Assembly: GCF_024623455.1 (NCBI RefSeq)
Contig: NZ_JANIPJ010000001.1
Coordinates: forward strand, 1-64,000
Direction of reading: 5' to 3'
Length of the DNA: 64,000 nt
Source of the DNA: Paenibacillus soyae
Lineage (GTDB): Bacteria > Bacillota > Bacilli > Paenibacillales > Paenibacillaceae
Below the pieces are notes generated by a model. It saw only the letters and a list, made by a program, of their open reading frames with translations. It did no database searches and had not been told where the DNA came from. Position numbers and translations under genes: made by a program. Below, one piece after another: positions 24,130 to 32,368 of this stretch. The stretch's first letter is position 1. Every line of letters begins with the position of its first letter.

Positions 24130-25230
24130 GTGGAGAAAATTAAAGCTGGCATTATCGGCACAGGCAATATTAGCGGAATCTATTTCGAGAATGGAAGCAA
24201 ATTCGACGCCATGCAGGTCGTGGCATGCGCCGATCTGGACGTGGAACGGGCGAAAGCACGCGGCGAGCAATACGGAGTGAAGGGCTGCTCGGTCGACGAG
24301 CTGCTGGCGGATCCGGATATCGACATGATCATCAACCTAACGATTCCGCAAGCCCATGCTTCGGTCAACCTGCGGGCGCTAGAAGCGGGCAAGCACGTGT
24401 ACGTGGAGAAGCCGTTCGCCGTGCAGCGTGAGGAAGCCCAGGAGGTGCTGGCGCTGGCGGTCAAAAAAGGGCTGTACGTCGGCAGCGCGCCGGATACGTT
24501 CCTCGGCGGCGGCATCCAAACGTCCATCAAGCTGATCGAAGACGGCTGGATCGGAACGCCAATCGGCGCGACGGCATTCATGATGAGCGGCGGACACGAG
24601 AGCTGGCATCCGGCGCCGGAGTTCTACTACCAAGTAGGCGGAGGTCCGATGTTCGATATGGGGCCGTATTACTTGACCGCGCTTGTGGCGATGCTTGGAC
24701 CGATGACGCGCGTGACGGGTTCGGCGCGCATCTCCTTCCCCGAACGGACGATTACGAGCCAGCCGAAAGCCGGCCAGAAGGTACAGGTCGAGGTACCGAC
24801 GCACATCGCGGGCGTCATGGATTTCGCTTCGGGGGCGATAGGCACGATTCTGACGAGTTTTGATACCAAAGGCGGTTCGGTGCTGCCCCGCATCGAGGTT
24901 TACGGCAGCCACGGCACCTTGCAGGTGCCGGATCCGAACAACTTCGGCGGCGAAATCCGCGTCTGCAGAGCGGGCTCCAGAGAATGGTCGACGATTCCTC
25001 TTGCGTACGGTTACTCGGAGAACGCTCGGGGCGTCGGCGCGGCGGACATGGCCAAAGCAATCCAAACCGGACGTAAGCACCGCGCGAACGGCGAGCTGGC
25101 TTATCATGTGCTTGAAGCCATGCACGGATTCCATGACGCGTCCGAGCAGGGCGTACACTACGCCATGAAGAGCACATGCGAGCGTCCGGCGCCATTGCCG
25201 CTCGGACTGCAGCCGTTCTGTCTGGACTAG
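24130..25230 (+). CDS. Gfo/Idh/MocA family dehydrogenase (second)
   Basis: 366 residues beginning at GTG 24130 (GAGGGAGCGG upstream). Rossmann motif AGIIGTGNISGIY, catalytic-lysine segment VEKPFAVQREEAQ, and a C-terminal substrate domain with GGGPMFDMGPYYLTALVAM (His replaced by Tyr in the last motif region). It differs clearly from the 22175 enzyme, so the two probably do successive oxidations or reductions on one substrate. It is the last gene of the LacI-controlled operon, followed by a strong terminator. Confidence 0.88.
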   Translation: MEKIKAGIIGTGNISGIYFENGSKFDAMQVVACADLDVERAKARGEQYGVKGCSVDELLADPDIDMIINLTIPQAHASVNLRALEAGKHVYVEKPFAVQREEAQEVLALAVKKGLYVGSAPDTFLGGGIQTSIKLIEDGWIGTPIGATAFMMSGGHESWHPAPEFYYQVGGGPMFDMGPYYLTALVAMLGPMTRVTGSARISFPERTITSQPKAGQKVQVEVPTHIAGVMDFASGAIGTILTSFDTKGGSVLPRIEVYGSHGTLQVPDPNNFGGEIRVCRAGSREWSTIPLAYGYSENARGVGAADMAKAIQTGRKHRANGELAYHVLEAMHGFHDASEQGVHYAMKSTCERPAPLPLGLQPFCLD

Positions 25231-25245
25231 TTGAGCCGAATTAAT

Positions 25246-25286
25246 GACCGTACGTTAGGGTGATATCCCGACGTACGGTCTTTTTT
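25246..25286 (+). terminator. Terminator of the LacI operon
   Basis: Stem GACCGTACGT/ACGTACGGTC with six T residues, 15 bp after the stop codon. Confidence 0.92.
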
Positions 25287-25375
25287 ACATAAGAGTTTTC
25301 CCTAATCTAGGATGCCGCCAATACTCGCTTAAGGCGATTCCTCTCTGCTGCACCTAATTGAGAACGCTTCTCGCA

Positions 25376-25420
25376 TTTACAAATATTTCAATTGAAGGTA
25401 ATGGAGATTTAACATTAACT
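25376..25420 (+). promoter_or_regulatory. PhoP-box-like repeats upstream of phoX
   Basis: TTTACA (25376), TTCAAT (25387) and TTAACA (25409) sit on an 11-bp period (one degenerate position at 25398), and a further TTAACT follows at 25415. Bacillus PhoP boxes are TTAACA-like hexamers spaced 11 bp apart. The site is 48-92 bp before the phoX start. Confidence 0.55.
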
Positions 25421-25467
25421 CCTTATGCTTGTCCTTGTAGAGCAAATTCATTCGAGGAGTGAAAAAG

Positions 25468-27105
25468 TTGAATAAATCGATGGATCGTAAAACGTTTTTA
25501 TCTTACTTAGGCACAGGAGCTGCTGCGTTGGCTACGGCTTCGGCGGGACTTGGCGCTCTGAACGGCAAAGCTTCCGCCGCCTCGGCGACGGCCGACCATC
25601 TTTTCGGATTCGGCACGAACCGGGTAAGCGGCTATTTCGAGCCGATCGAGCCCACCAAGGCGGACAAGCTGGTTTTGCCGAAAAACTTTAAATACGACGT
25701 CGTTGCGGCGTTCGACGATGTCATTAACCAAGCAGGCGAAAAATTCGGCTCAGGCTGCGATTATAACGCTTATTTTCCTATCAAGGGTTCGAACACGAGA
25801 GGACTTCTCGTTAATAACCATGAATACAGCACGATATTCTCGATCGGTCCGGTGAAGGATGGCAAGATGACGGCCGACCAGCTTCACAAGAACCTATACT
25901 ACCAAGGCATGTCCGTTATTGAGGTGTACAGAGACGATAACGGCGTATGGAAGATGGACACGACTTCGCCGTACGCGCGCCGCATCAACGGCTACACCAA
26001 ATTCGAAATTACCGGTCCCGCAAAAGGCGGTTCGGCGCTCGGCGGCGCAACGACGGCGCAAGGCACGTTCGCGAACTGCTCGGGCGGCGTGACGCTGTGG
26101 AACACGGTTCTGTCCTGCGAAGAAAATTTCGCGGAAACGGCTGCCGCTTCCAAGCTTCCGGACACGCATTACGGCTGGGTCATCGAGGTGGATCCATTCG
26201 ACAAATCGTATTTGAAAAAGCATACGGCGCTGGGCCGCTTCAATCACGAGAACACGGCGATGGGTCTTGCCAAAGACGGACGCGTCGTGGTCTATATGGG
26301 CGACGACAAGAAGGACGCATGCGTCTACAAATTCATCAGCAATGGAAAATACGACAAGCTGAAAGGCCGCGCCAATTCCGCTCTGCTGGAGGACGGAACG
26401 CTGTATGTAGCCAATCTGAAGACCGGCAAGTGGATGCCTGTAACGCTGGAAGCCGTATCGAAGGCGATCCAGGACAAGCCGGACCTGCAAAAGAAATTCA
26501 AAACGCAGGGAGATGTCGTCACTTATTGCCAGGAAGCCGCATTGCTGGTAGGCGGAACGCCGACCGATCGTCCGGAGGATATCGAAATTTCCCCGTTCGA
26601 CAATACGGTGTTCATCTGCCATACGAACAATGACAACCATGGCAACATTCACGGGCATATTACGCGCATTTTCGAAACGAAAAGCGATTTGGGCGCGCTC
26701 GAATTCGATTTTGAAATTTTTGCCGCAGGCGGCCGCCAGTCCGGCTTCAGCTCTCCGGATAACCTGGCGTTCGACTCGAACGGGCATCTATGGGTCGTTA
26801 CGGACATTTCGAGCAGCAGCCAAAATAAAGGCGTCCACAAATCGTTTATGAACAACGGCCTGTTCGTCATCCCGACAAGCGGGCCGGATAAGGCGGTTGC
26901 TCTGCAGTTCGCCTCCGGACCGGTGGAAAGCGAGCTGACCGGACCGTTCTTCACGCCGGACGAGCAGACGCTGTTCCTGTCGGTTCAGCATCCGGGCGAG
27001 AATACGACGGACCTCAGCAATCCGACGAGCAAATGGCCGCACCGTCCGGGCGACAACAAGGCGCGCTGTGCAGTCGTAGCAATCAGCGGCTTTAAATTGA
27101 GCTAA
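25468..27105 (+). CDS. phoX: PhoX-type alkaline phosphatase/phosphodiesterase, Tat substrate
   Basis: 545 residues of the PhoX (DUF839) family. A Tat-type leader opens the protein: [19 protein letters not shown] (consensus SRRxFLK, here with RK), then a cut near ASA. The mature domain holds [53 protein letters not shown] and [18 protein letters not shown], the family's metal-binding segments. PhoX enzymes release phosphate from esters outside the cell. TTG 25468 is chosen over GTG 25459 because GAGGAGTG lies 8 nt before it. It is followed within 20 bp by tatA and then tatC, a dedicated export unit, and preceded by PhoP-box-like repeats. Confidence 0.87.
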   Translation: MNKSMDRKTFLSYLGTGAAALATASAGLGALNGKASAASATADHLFGFGTNRVSGYFEPIEPTKADKLVLPKNFKYDVVAAFDDVINQAGEKFGSGCDYNAYFPIKGSNTRGLLVNNHEYSTIFSIGPVKDGKMTADQLHKNLYYQGMSVIEVYRDDNGVWKMDTTSPYARRINGYTKFEITGPAKGGSALGGATTAQGTFANCSGGVTLWNTVLSCEENFAETAAASKLPDTHYGWVIEVDPFDKSYLKKHTALGRFNHENTAMGLAKDGRVVVYMGDDKKDACVYKFISNGKYDKLKGRANSALLEDGTLYVANLKTGKWMPVTLEAVSKAIQDKPDLQKKFKTQGDVVTYCQEAALLVGGTPTDRPEDIEISPFDNTVFICHTNNDNHGNIHGHITRIFETKSDLGALEFDFEIFAAGGRQSGFSSPDNLAFDSNGHLWVVTDISSSSQNKGVHKSFMNNGLFVIPTSGPDKAVALQFASGPVESELTGPFFTPDEQTLFLSVQHPGENTTDLSNPTSKWPHRPGDNKARCAVVAISGFKLS

Positions 27106-27122
27106 TTAAAGGAGTGTTTGGT

Positions 27123-27302
27123 ATGCCATTTGGCAATATCGGAATTGGCGGTTTGGTGTTAATTCTAATTATCGCGCTTATTATATTCGGACCTTCCAAG
27201 CTGCCCGAGCTGGGCCGCGCCTTCGGCAGAACGCTGAGCGAATTCAAGGGGGCTACGCGGGGGCTCGTGAACGGCGAGGAAGAAGCTAAGCAAGGGGAAT
27301 AG
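27123..27302 (+). CDS. tatA: TatA, Sec-independent protein translocase subunit (short)
   Basis: 59 residues. The N-terminal membrane helix (about 6-22) is followed by the hinge and amphipathic helix [21 protein letters not shown], diagnostic of TatA/TatE. ATG 27123 lies 8 nt after AAGGAG; the frame also has GTG 27114, which overlaps the ribosome site. The C-terminal tail ends at TAG 27300-27302. The next in-frame codons read EATKKAAAAAGK then TAA at 27339-27341, one base before the tatC ATG. This suggests the original gene ended there. The truncation spares the essential regions, so function is probably kept. Confidence 0.9.
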   Translation: MPFGNIGIGGLVLILIIALIIFGPSKLPELGRAFGRTLSEFKGATRGLVNGEEEAKQGE

Positions 27303-27342
27303 GAAGCGACAAAAAAAGCTGCGGCTGCCGCGGGAAAGTAAG

Positions 27343-28083
27343 ATGAAAAATCCGAACGATCAAAGCTTAATCGGTCATTTGGAGGAAATGCGGACAAGGC
27401 TGATCCGGACGCTTGTCTCCTTCTTGGTCGCGATGGCTGCCGCTTTCCTGTACGTGGAAGAGATTTACGAATGGCTCGTGCGCGACATGGAGAAGAAGCT
27501 GGTGCTGCTAGGCCCTTCCGACGTCATCTGGGTCTATATGATGATCGCCGGGGTAGTGGCTATCGCCATTACGCTTCCGGTCGCCGCGTATCAGATCTGG
27601 AAGTTCGTTACTCCCGCGATGCCGGACGCCACGAAGCGGGCCACGCTGCTGTTCATCCCGGGCATCAGCGTCTTGTTCGCGGCCGGCATCTGCTTCGGTT
27701 ATTTCATTTTGTTCCCGATGGTGCTGCATTTCATGAATCGGATGGCGTCTGGATCGTTTGAAATGATGTATACGGCGCAAAAATATTTTACGTTCATGAT
27801 CCATATGACCGTGCCGTTCGGCCTGCTGTTCGAAATGCCGGCGATCGTTATGTTTTTGACGAAGCTTGGCGTACTCAATCCCGTCCGTCTGGCCAAAGCG
27901 CGTAAGCTTGCCTATTTTGTACTTGTGATCGTCGCCGTTACGATTACTCCGCCGGATATTTTGTCCGACATCATCGTCATCGTTCCGTTATTCCTCTTAT
28001 ATGAAATCAGCATTACGATTTCCAAATTCGTCTATCGGAATCAGCTTCGGGCGCAGCAGGAAATGTACTCGAGCTCAATATGA
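27343..28083 (+). CDS. tatC: TatC, Sec-independent protein translocase subunit
   Basis: 246 residues with the six membrane helices of TatC. Signature regions are the N-terminal HLEEMRTRLIRTL, PSDVIWVYMMIAGVVAIAITLPVAAYQIWKF split over helix 2, FxxG and the PPDILSDI stretch near the C-terminus. TatC recognises twin-arginine signal peptides. It lies after tatA, and phoX is the probable cargo, as in the Bacillus phoD-tatAd-tatCd unit. A bidirectional terminator follows. Confidence 0.93.
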   Translation: MKNPNDQSLIGHLEEMRTRLIRTLVSFLVAMAAAFLYVEEIYEWLVRDMEKKLVLLGPSDVIWVYMMIAGVVAIAITLPVAAYQIWKFVTPAMPDATKRATLLFIPGISVLFAAGICFGYFILFPMVLHFMNRMASGSFEMMYTAQKYFTFMIHMTVPFGLLFEMPAIVMFLTKLGVLNPVRLAKARKLAYFVLVIVAVTITPPDILSDIIVIVPLFLLYEISITISKFVYRNQLRAQQEMYSSSI

Positions 28084-28110
28084 TAGGAATACTACTGGAA
28101 ATCAGTGGTC

Positions 28111-28150
28111 AAAAAAACGGCACGGGGCTTTTTCCCGTGCCGTTCCATTT
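28111..28150. terminator. Bidirectional terminator between tatC and the betaine-binding gene
   Basis: Stem ACGGCACGGG/CCCGTGCCGT, with A-run before and T-rich tract after, serving both convergent genes. Confidence 0.88.
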
Positions 28151-28160
28151 TGATTAGTCA

Positions 28161-29063
28161 TTACTTCAGCCAAGCGTCGACCTTGTCGGCATTCTCTTCG
28201 ACCCATGCTTTGGCCGCTTCTTCCGGCTCGGCGCCTTCGACGATTTGAATCATGACATCGGCCATGTCGTCCGGCGTCCAGTTGAACGCGTCGAGGAACG
28301 CGTAAGCTTCCGGTTGATCATCCTTCAGTCCTTGGCGGACAACGGTATGGATCTGCTCGTCTTCCCCGTAGACGCCCTTCGGATCCTCAAGATATTTCAG
28401 ATCCATCTTCGCGAACTTCCAGTGCGGCGTCCAGCCCGTTACGACGATCGGCTCTTGATTGTCGTAAGCCTTCTGAAGCTCTTGAGCCATAGCGGCGGAG
28501 GAGCTTTCCAGCAGCGTCCAGTTCTCCTTCAGTCCGTACTCTTCCAATACGGCTTCCGTCTTCATCATGAGGCCGGCGCCCGGCTCGATGCCGGTAATCG
28601 TGTGCTTCACGCTGTCGCCGACATCGCCTGCAAGGTCTTCTATGCTGTTAATCGTCATGTAAGACGGCACAACAAGACCGAGCTTCGTACCGTCGAGGTT
28701 CGGACCGAGATCCTCCAGCTTGCCTTCATTTTCTTTCAAATACGTTTCGTGCGTCGTCGGCAGCCATGCGGCAACCATCGCGTCCGCGCTTCCGTCGGCG
28801 ATGCCCGCCCACATCGGACCCGCGTCAACCTGAAGCATCTCGACCGTGTAGCCAAGCTTCGTCTCGAGCACTTCCTTCACGACATGCGTGCTTGCGATTT
28901 CGGAATCCCACGCGACATAAGCAAGCTTGATTTCTTTTTTGGCGTCTGCCTTGCTGTCGCTGCTTCCTTCATTGCCGCCGTTATTCGAGGAGCAGCCCGC
29001 GAGAATGGATAGAATCATAATGGCGGTTACGAATAAACTGAAATTTTTCATGGTACGTTTCAC
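28161..29063 (-). CDS. opuAC: Glycine betaine/choline-type ABC transporter substrate-binding lipoprotein
   Basis: 300 residues. Lipoprotein signal (MKNFSLFVTAIMILSILAGCSS, lipobox LAGC, Cys about 24) followed by an OpuAC-type binding domain with EIKLAYVAWDSEIASTHVV, aromatic-box candidates (Trp53, Trp in VTGWTPHWKFAKMDLKYLEDP, Trp in FNWTPDDM) and a C-terminal AKAWVEENADKVDAWLK. Such aromatic cages bind quaternary ammonium compounds (betaine, choline, proline betaine). It is the last gene of a three-gene ABC unit (ATPase, permease, binding protein) on the minus strand. Exact ligand not decidable from sequence. Confidence 0.9.
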   Translation of the reverse strand: MKRTMKNFSLFVTAIMILSILAGCSSNNGGNEGSSDSKADAKKEIKLAYVAWDSEIASTHVVKEVLETKLGYTVEMLQVDAGPMWAGIADGSADAMVAAWLPTTHETYLKENEGKLEDLGPNLDGTKLGLVVPSYMTINSIEDLAGDVGDSVKHTITGIEPGAGLMMKTEAVLEEYGLKENWTLLESSSAAMAQELQKAYDNQEPIVVTGWTPHWKFAKMDLKYLEDPKGVYGEDEQIHTVVRQGLKDDQPEAYAFLDAFNWTPDDMADVMIQIVEGAEPEEAAKAWVEENADKVDAWLK

Positions 29064-29077
29064 TCTCCTAGGTTTAA

Positions 29078-29920
29078 TTATGAGGAATGGGTCTTGGAAC
29101 GCTTTGTAACCTGTTGGGTCAAGCGGTCCAGAATGATCGCCAAGATGACGATGGCGAGCCCCGCCTCGAAGCCGGTACCGGTCTTGATCTGGGTAACGGC
29201 CCGCAGTACGGTAGCGCCTACGCCTTGCGCGCCGACCATCGAGGCGATGACGATCATCGATAAGGAAAGCATGATCGTCTGGTTCACTCCGGCCATGATG
29301 GTTGGCAGGGCGATCGGAAGCTGAAGCTTGACCAGCTTCTGGCTCGGCGTGGAGCCGAAGGCGTCCGCCGCTTCGACCAGCTCGGCCGGTACTTGGCGGA
29401 TGCCTAGATTCGTCAGCCGGATCGTCGGCGGAATCGCGAAAATAATAGACGAGATCACGCCAGGTACGACGCCGAGGCTGAAGAACGAGATCGCCGGAAG
29501 CAGGTAGACGAATGCGGGCATCGTCTGCATAAAATCGAGAACCGGCGTCACGAGGTCTCGCAGCCTATTATGGCGCGCGCATAAGATGCCAAGCGGTATG
29601 CCGATGATAATGGAGATAAAGGCTGCCGTCAGCACGAGCGCCAGCGTCTGCATCGTCTCGTCCCACAGCTGCAAATTGTCGATGAGCAGCAGGCCGACGG
29701 CGGTGAAAACGCCCAGCTTCCATCTGCCGATCAGCCAAGCGATCGCCGTGAACAGTGCGATAACCGCCAGCGGAGGAAGCCACTCCAGCACGAAATGAAT
29801 GCCGTCCACGGTGCCGCCTATGAGCAGACTGATGAAATCGAACAGAGGTTCCAGGTTGTCCGTCAACCAGTCCTCGCCGGATTCGATCCAGTCCGCAAGC
29901 GGAATTTTAGGCAGATTCAT
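29078..29920 (-). CDS. opuAB: Glycine betaine ABC transporter permease
   Basis: 280 residues from ATG 29920 (GGGGGTGA upstream); the ORF opens to 29968 without support. Six or more membrane helices and the binding-protein-dependent transport signature with GFGSTPSQKLVKLQLPIALPTIMAGVNQ-type EAA loop (about 195-220). The N-terminal region (IESGEDWLTDNLEPLFDFI) and GGTVDGIHFVLEWLPPLAV match the OpuAB/ProW family. Its start overlaps the end of the ATPase gene by 14 nt and its stop lies 15 bp from the binding-protein start, so the three are cotranscribed. Confidence 0.9.
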   Translation of the reverse strand: MNLPKIPLADWIESGEDWLTDNLEPLFDFISLLIGGTVDGIHFVLEWLPPLAVIALFTAIAWLIGRWKLGVFTAVGLLLIDNLQLWDETMQTLALVLTAAFISIIIGIPLGILCARHNRLRDLVTPVLDFMQTMPAFVYLLPAISFFSLGVVPGVISSIIFAIPPTIRLTNLGIRQVPAELVEAADAFGSTPSQKLVKLQLPIALPTIMAGVNQTIMLSLSMIVIASMVGAQGVGATVLRAVTQIKTGTGFEAGLAIVILAIILDRLTQQVTKRSKTHSS

Positions 29921-31118
29921 ACGTGTCACCCCCCAGGGCCGAATTCGAGTTGCCGGCCAGCGCCGCAAGTACGGCGCCTTTGATTACGACGCCGTGCAAT
30001 CGGCCGTTCTCGTCGGTGACGGCAACGGGCAAGCGAGAGCCCGCCATCAGCTCGAACAATTCGTTCAGCAGCGCCTCCGGTACGGTGACCGGCACTTCGC
30101 GAAGCATGACGTCTTCTAGCTTGAGATTTTCTTTCACGGCCTTAGACGCGTCCTCCGCCGAGACCAAGCCGAGCAGCTTCATGGCTTTGTCGACGACGTA
30201 CAAGCTCGAAACTCCTCGTTCCTTCATGAATTGAAGCGCGACGCGCGGGCCTTTGTCCGGCGTAATCGTCTCCGCTTTGTCCATCGCGTGGGCAGCCGTC
30301 AGCACTTTGGACAGATCGACGTCCTCGACGAACCGTTCCACGTATTTGTTGGCCGGCTGGATCAGAATTTCTTCCGGCGAGCCGATCTGCGCGATGCTTC
30401 CGTCCTTCATAATCGCGATTTGATCGCCGATGCGAAGCGCTTCGTCCAGATCGTGCGTAATGAAGACGATCGTCTTCTTCATCTTGGCTTGAAGCTGCAA
30501 GAGTTCGTCCTGCATATCCTTGCGGATCAGCGGATCTAGCGCGCTGAACGCTTCGTCCATCAGCAGGATGTCGGGTTCGTTCGCGAGTCCGCGCGCCAGA
30601 CCGACGCGTTGCTGCATCCCGCCGCTCAGCTGATCGGGATAGCTGTCCGCCCAGCCCTTCAGGCCGACGAGCTCCAGCGATTCCATTGCCATCTCGCGCC
30701 GCTTTTTCTTCTCCACGCCTTGGATTTCCAGCCCGTATTCCACATTCTGAATAACCGTGCGATGCGGGAACAGCGCGAACTTCTGGAACACCATGCCGAT
30801 ATTCCGGCGCCTGAACTGTCTAAGCTCCGCTTGGTTCATCTTCATAACATCCTGTCCGCTGAACAGCAGCTGCCCCGAGGTCGGTTCAATCAGCCGGTTC
30901 AGCAAGCGGACGAGCGTGGATTTACCGCTGCCCGACAGGCCCATTATGACGAAGATTTGGCCCTCCTCGATGGAGAAGCTGGCTTGATTGACACCGACGG
31001 TTAGCTTTGTTTCGGTGAAAATCTTTTCCTTGGTCCAGCCCTTCTCCAGTAATGGAAAGGCCCGTTTTGGATCATGGCCGAATATCTTCGTTAGTTTTTT
31101 TGCTTCTATAATGGCCAT
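29907..31118 (-). CDS. opuAA: Glycine betaine ABC transporter ATPase with CBS domains
   Basis: 403 residues. The ATP-binding cassette (about 1-270) has Walker A GLSGSGKST (60-68), signature LSGGMQQRVGLARG, Walker B DILLMDEAFSALDP and the HDLDEALRIGD switch. The N-terminal GHDPKRAFPLLEKGWTKEKI is characteristic of OpuAA/ProV. Two CBS domains follow (about 285-395); in OpuA these respond to ionic strength and cyclic di-AMP. The ATG has GAGAGGGGG upstream. First gene of the transporter unit, divergent from the GbsR-like regulator, with a likely promoter in the 250-bp gap. Confidence 0.9.
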   Translation of the reverse strand: MAIIEAKKLTKIFGHDPKRAFPLLEKGWTKEKIFTETKLTVGVNQASFSIEEGQIFVIMGLSGSGKSTLVRLLNRLIEPTSGQLLFSGQDVMKMNQAELRQFRRRNIGMVFQKFALFPHRTVIQNVEYGLEIQGVEKKKRREMAMESLELVGLKGWADSYPDQLSGGMQQRVGLARGLANEPDILLMDEAFSALDPLIRKDMQDELLQLQAKMKKTIVFITHDLDEALRIGDQIAIMKDGSIAQIGSPEEILIQPANKYVERFVEDVDLSKVLTAAHAMDKAETITPDKGPRVALQFMKERGVSSLYVVDKAMKLLGLVSAEDASKAVKENLKLEDVMLREVPVTVPEALLNELFELMAGSRLPVAVTDENGRLHGVVIKGAVLAALAGNSNSALGGDTYESA

Positions 31119-31167
31119 TTGGTTGTGCCCCCTCTCTAGCCTTCTAGCCGATCTTTTCGACTTCCCC

Positions 31168-31197
31168 AGTGTAAATGGATACGTTTGGAATGGTCAA
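31168..31197 (-). promoter_or_regulatory. Candidate promoter of the opuA-like operon
   Basis: On the minus strand TTGACC (31197-31192) is followed 18 bp later by TACACT (31173-31168), about 50 nt before the ATG. It lies in the divergent region with the GbsR-like gene. Repeated TACGTAC/TTTACG elements at about 31210-31255 are possible regulator sites. Confidence 0.5.
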
Positions 31198-31372
31198 AGA
31201 GGCTGACAGTCTATATCGTACGTACAGTTTTAACTTTACGTACTTTACGGACGGAATACTCCTGATAACTCCCTTTTTCGCCCGATTCATTTTCTTTACA
31301 TTTCCATGTCCATATGCTTCAATAACGATATTACGTAGGGATGGACTTGGTTTTCTGGATGGGAGGGACATA

Positions 31373-31930
31373 ATGGACGAGCTTGCAGGATTGACGGAGG
31401 AGCAGCGAACAAAGCTGCTACAGACAAGAAGAAGAGTGATAGAATCGATCGGCAAAAACATGGATCTCTATGGCATAACGCTGTCCATAGGTCATTTATA
31501 CGGGAATATGTATTTCAATCAGGAGCCGGTCACGCTGGACGAGATGAGCCAGACGATGGGCATGAGCAAGACGTCGATGAGCACCGGCATGCGAACGCTT
31601 CACGACCTAAAAATGATTAATAAGGTGTGGGGAAAGGGCTCGCGGAAGGATTTGTACGAGGTCGTGCCGGATTGGCATCAGAACTTCGCCGATTTCTTTT
31701 CGATTAAATGGAGGAAAGCCGTCGAGCAGAACATGAACGTTCTCGCCCGCAGTCTCAAGGAAATTGATGGTTATATAGAAAGCAGCGCCGAAGAGGCGGA
31801 ATATGTGAAAGTGCTCGAAAGCGATAAAGCAAAAATCGAAGACGCGCTCAAGTATTACCGTTGGCTGGATAAGCTGATTGATTCCTTCGAATCGGGCGAC
31901 ATTTACAAGTTTCTTCCTAAGGAGGAGTAA
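31373..31930 (+). CDS. GbsR/MarR-type regulator
   Basis: 185 residues from ATG 31373 (GGGAGG upstream). The winged helix-turn-helix is at about 30-90: GITLSIGHLYGNMYFNQEPVTLDEMSQTMG spans two segments, then MSKTSMSTGMRTLHDLKMI and the wing KVWGKGSRKDLYEV. A C-terminal helical region (about 110-180) follows. Length and pattern match GbsR/OpcR, which control betaine and choline uptake or synthesis genes. Its position divergent from the transporter operon fits that role. The likely ligand (choline) is inference. Confidence 0.83.
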   Translation: MDELAGLTEEQRTKLLQTRRRVIESIGKNMDLYGITLSIGHLYGNMYFNQEPVTLDEMSQTMGMSKTSMSTGMRTLHDLKMINKVWGKGSRKDLYEVVPDWHQNFADFFSIKWRKAVEQNMNVLARSLKEIDGYIESSAEEAEYVKVLESDKAKIEDALKYYRWLDKLIDSFESGDIYKFLPKEE

Positions 31931-31943
31931 CGGAAAGAGGAAC

Positions 31944-31970
31944 GCCGCAGGCATACGCCTGCGGTTGTTT
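31944..31970 (+). terminator. Terminator after the GbsR-like gene
   Basis: Stem CCGCAGGC/GCCTGCGG with a 4-nt loop then TTGTTT, 13 bp after the stop codon. Confidence 0.75.
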
Positions 31971-31993
31971 GCTTTGTTCGGGGGACAGAAGGA

Positions 31994-32236
31994 TTAGGAT
32001 GGCGAAGGATTCGCGACGGCCGCGTTCTGCTGATGGAGGTGACGGTACAAGGAATCGACCATGTAGGTCTGTTCGTTCTGGCCGGCTTCCTTCCAGATCA
32101 TCTCGAAGAGGACGCCGAGTCCCGGCAATGCCCGCTCGTCGCTGTCGATCGAATCCGCGATGACATCTTTGAGCTCTTCCTTCGTATTGCCGTTGACGCG
32201 CATAATAATGGCTTGTCTAAGATCGATCGTTTGCAA
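31994..32236 (-). CDS. sspI: Small acid-soluble spore protein SspI
   Basis: 80 residues. The pattern TIDLRQAIIMRV, then NGNTKEELKDVIADSIDSDE and LPGLGVLFEMIWKEA, ending in DSLYRHLHQ, matches Bacillus SspI. It is a minor spore core protein made in the forespore. TTG 32236 is preferred because GGGAGG lies 8 nt upstream; an ATG-initiated frame to 32263 is possible but has no such site. The 3' end carries a short extra tail (NAAVANPSPS) not usual in SspI. It faces a SpoU-type methylase gene divergently, the same neighbourhood as sspI-ysgA in Bacillus. Confidence 0.87.
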   Translation of the reverse strand: MQTIDLRQAIIMRVNGNTKEELKDVIADSIDSDERALPGLGVLFEMIWKEAGQNEQTYMVDSLYRHLHQQNAAVANPSPS

Positions 32237-32368
32237 TGAGGATACCTCCCGCGATATGGACATTTTGCTTCATTACTATGCCCGAGAACGATGGAGGCCA
32301 TCCGCTCCGTCCTTATGCTATACTTATGGGAAGAAGATGAATAACGGAAGGTCGGGTACGTAAAACAT

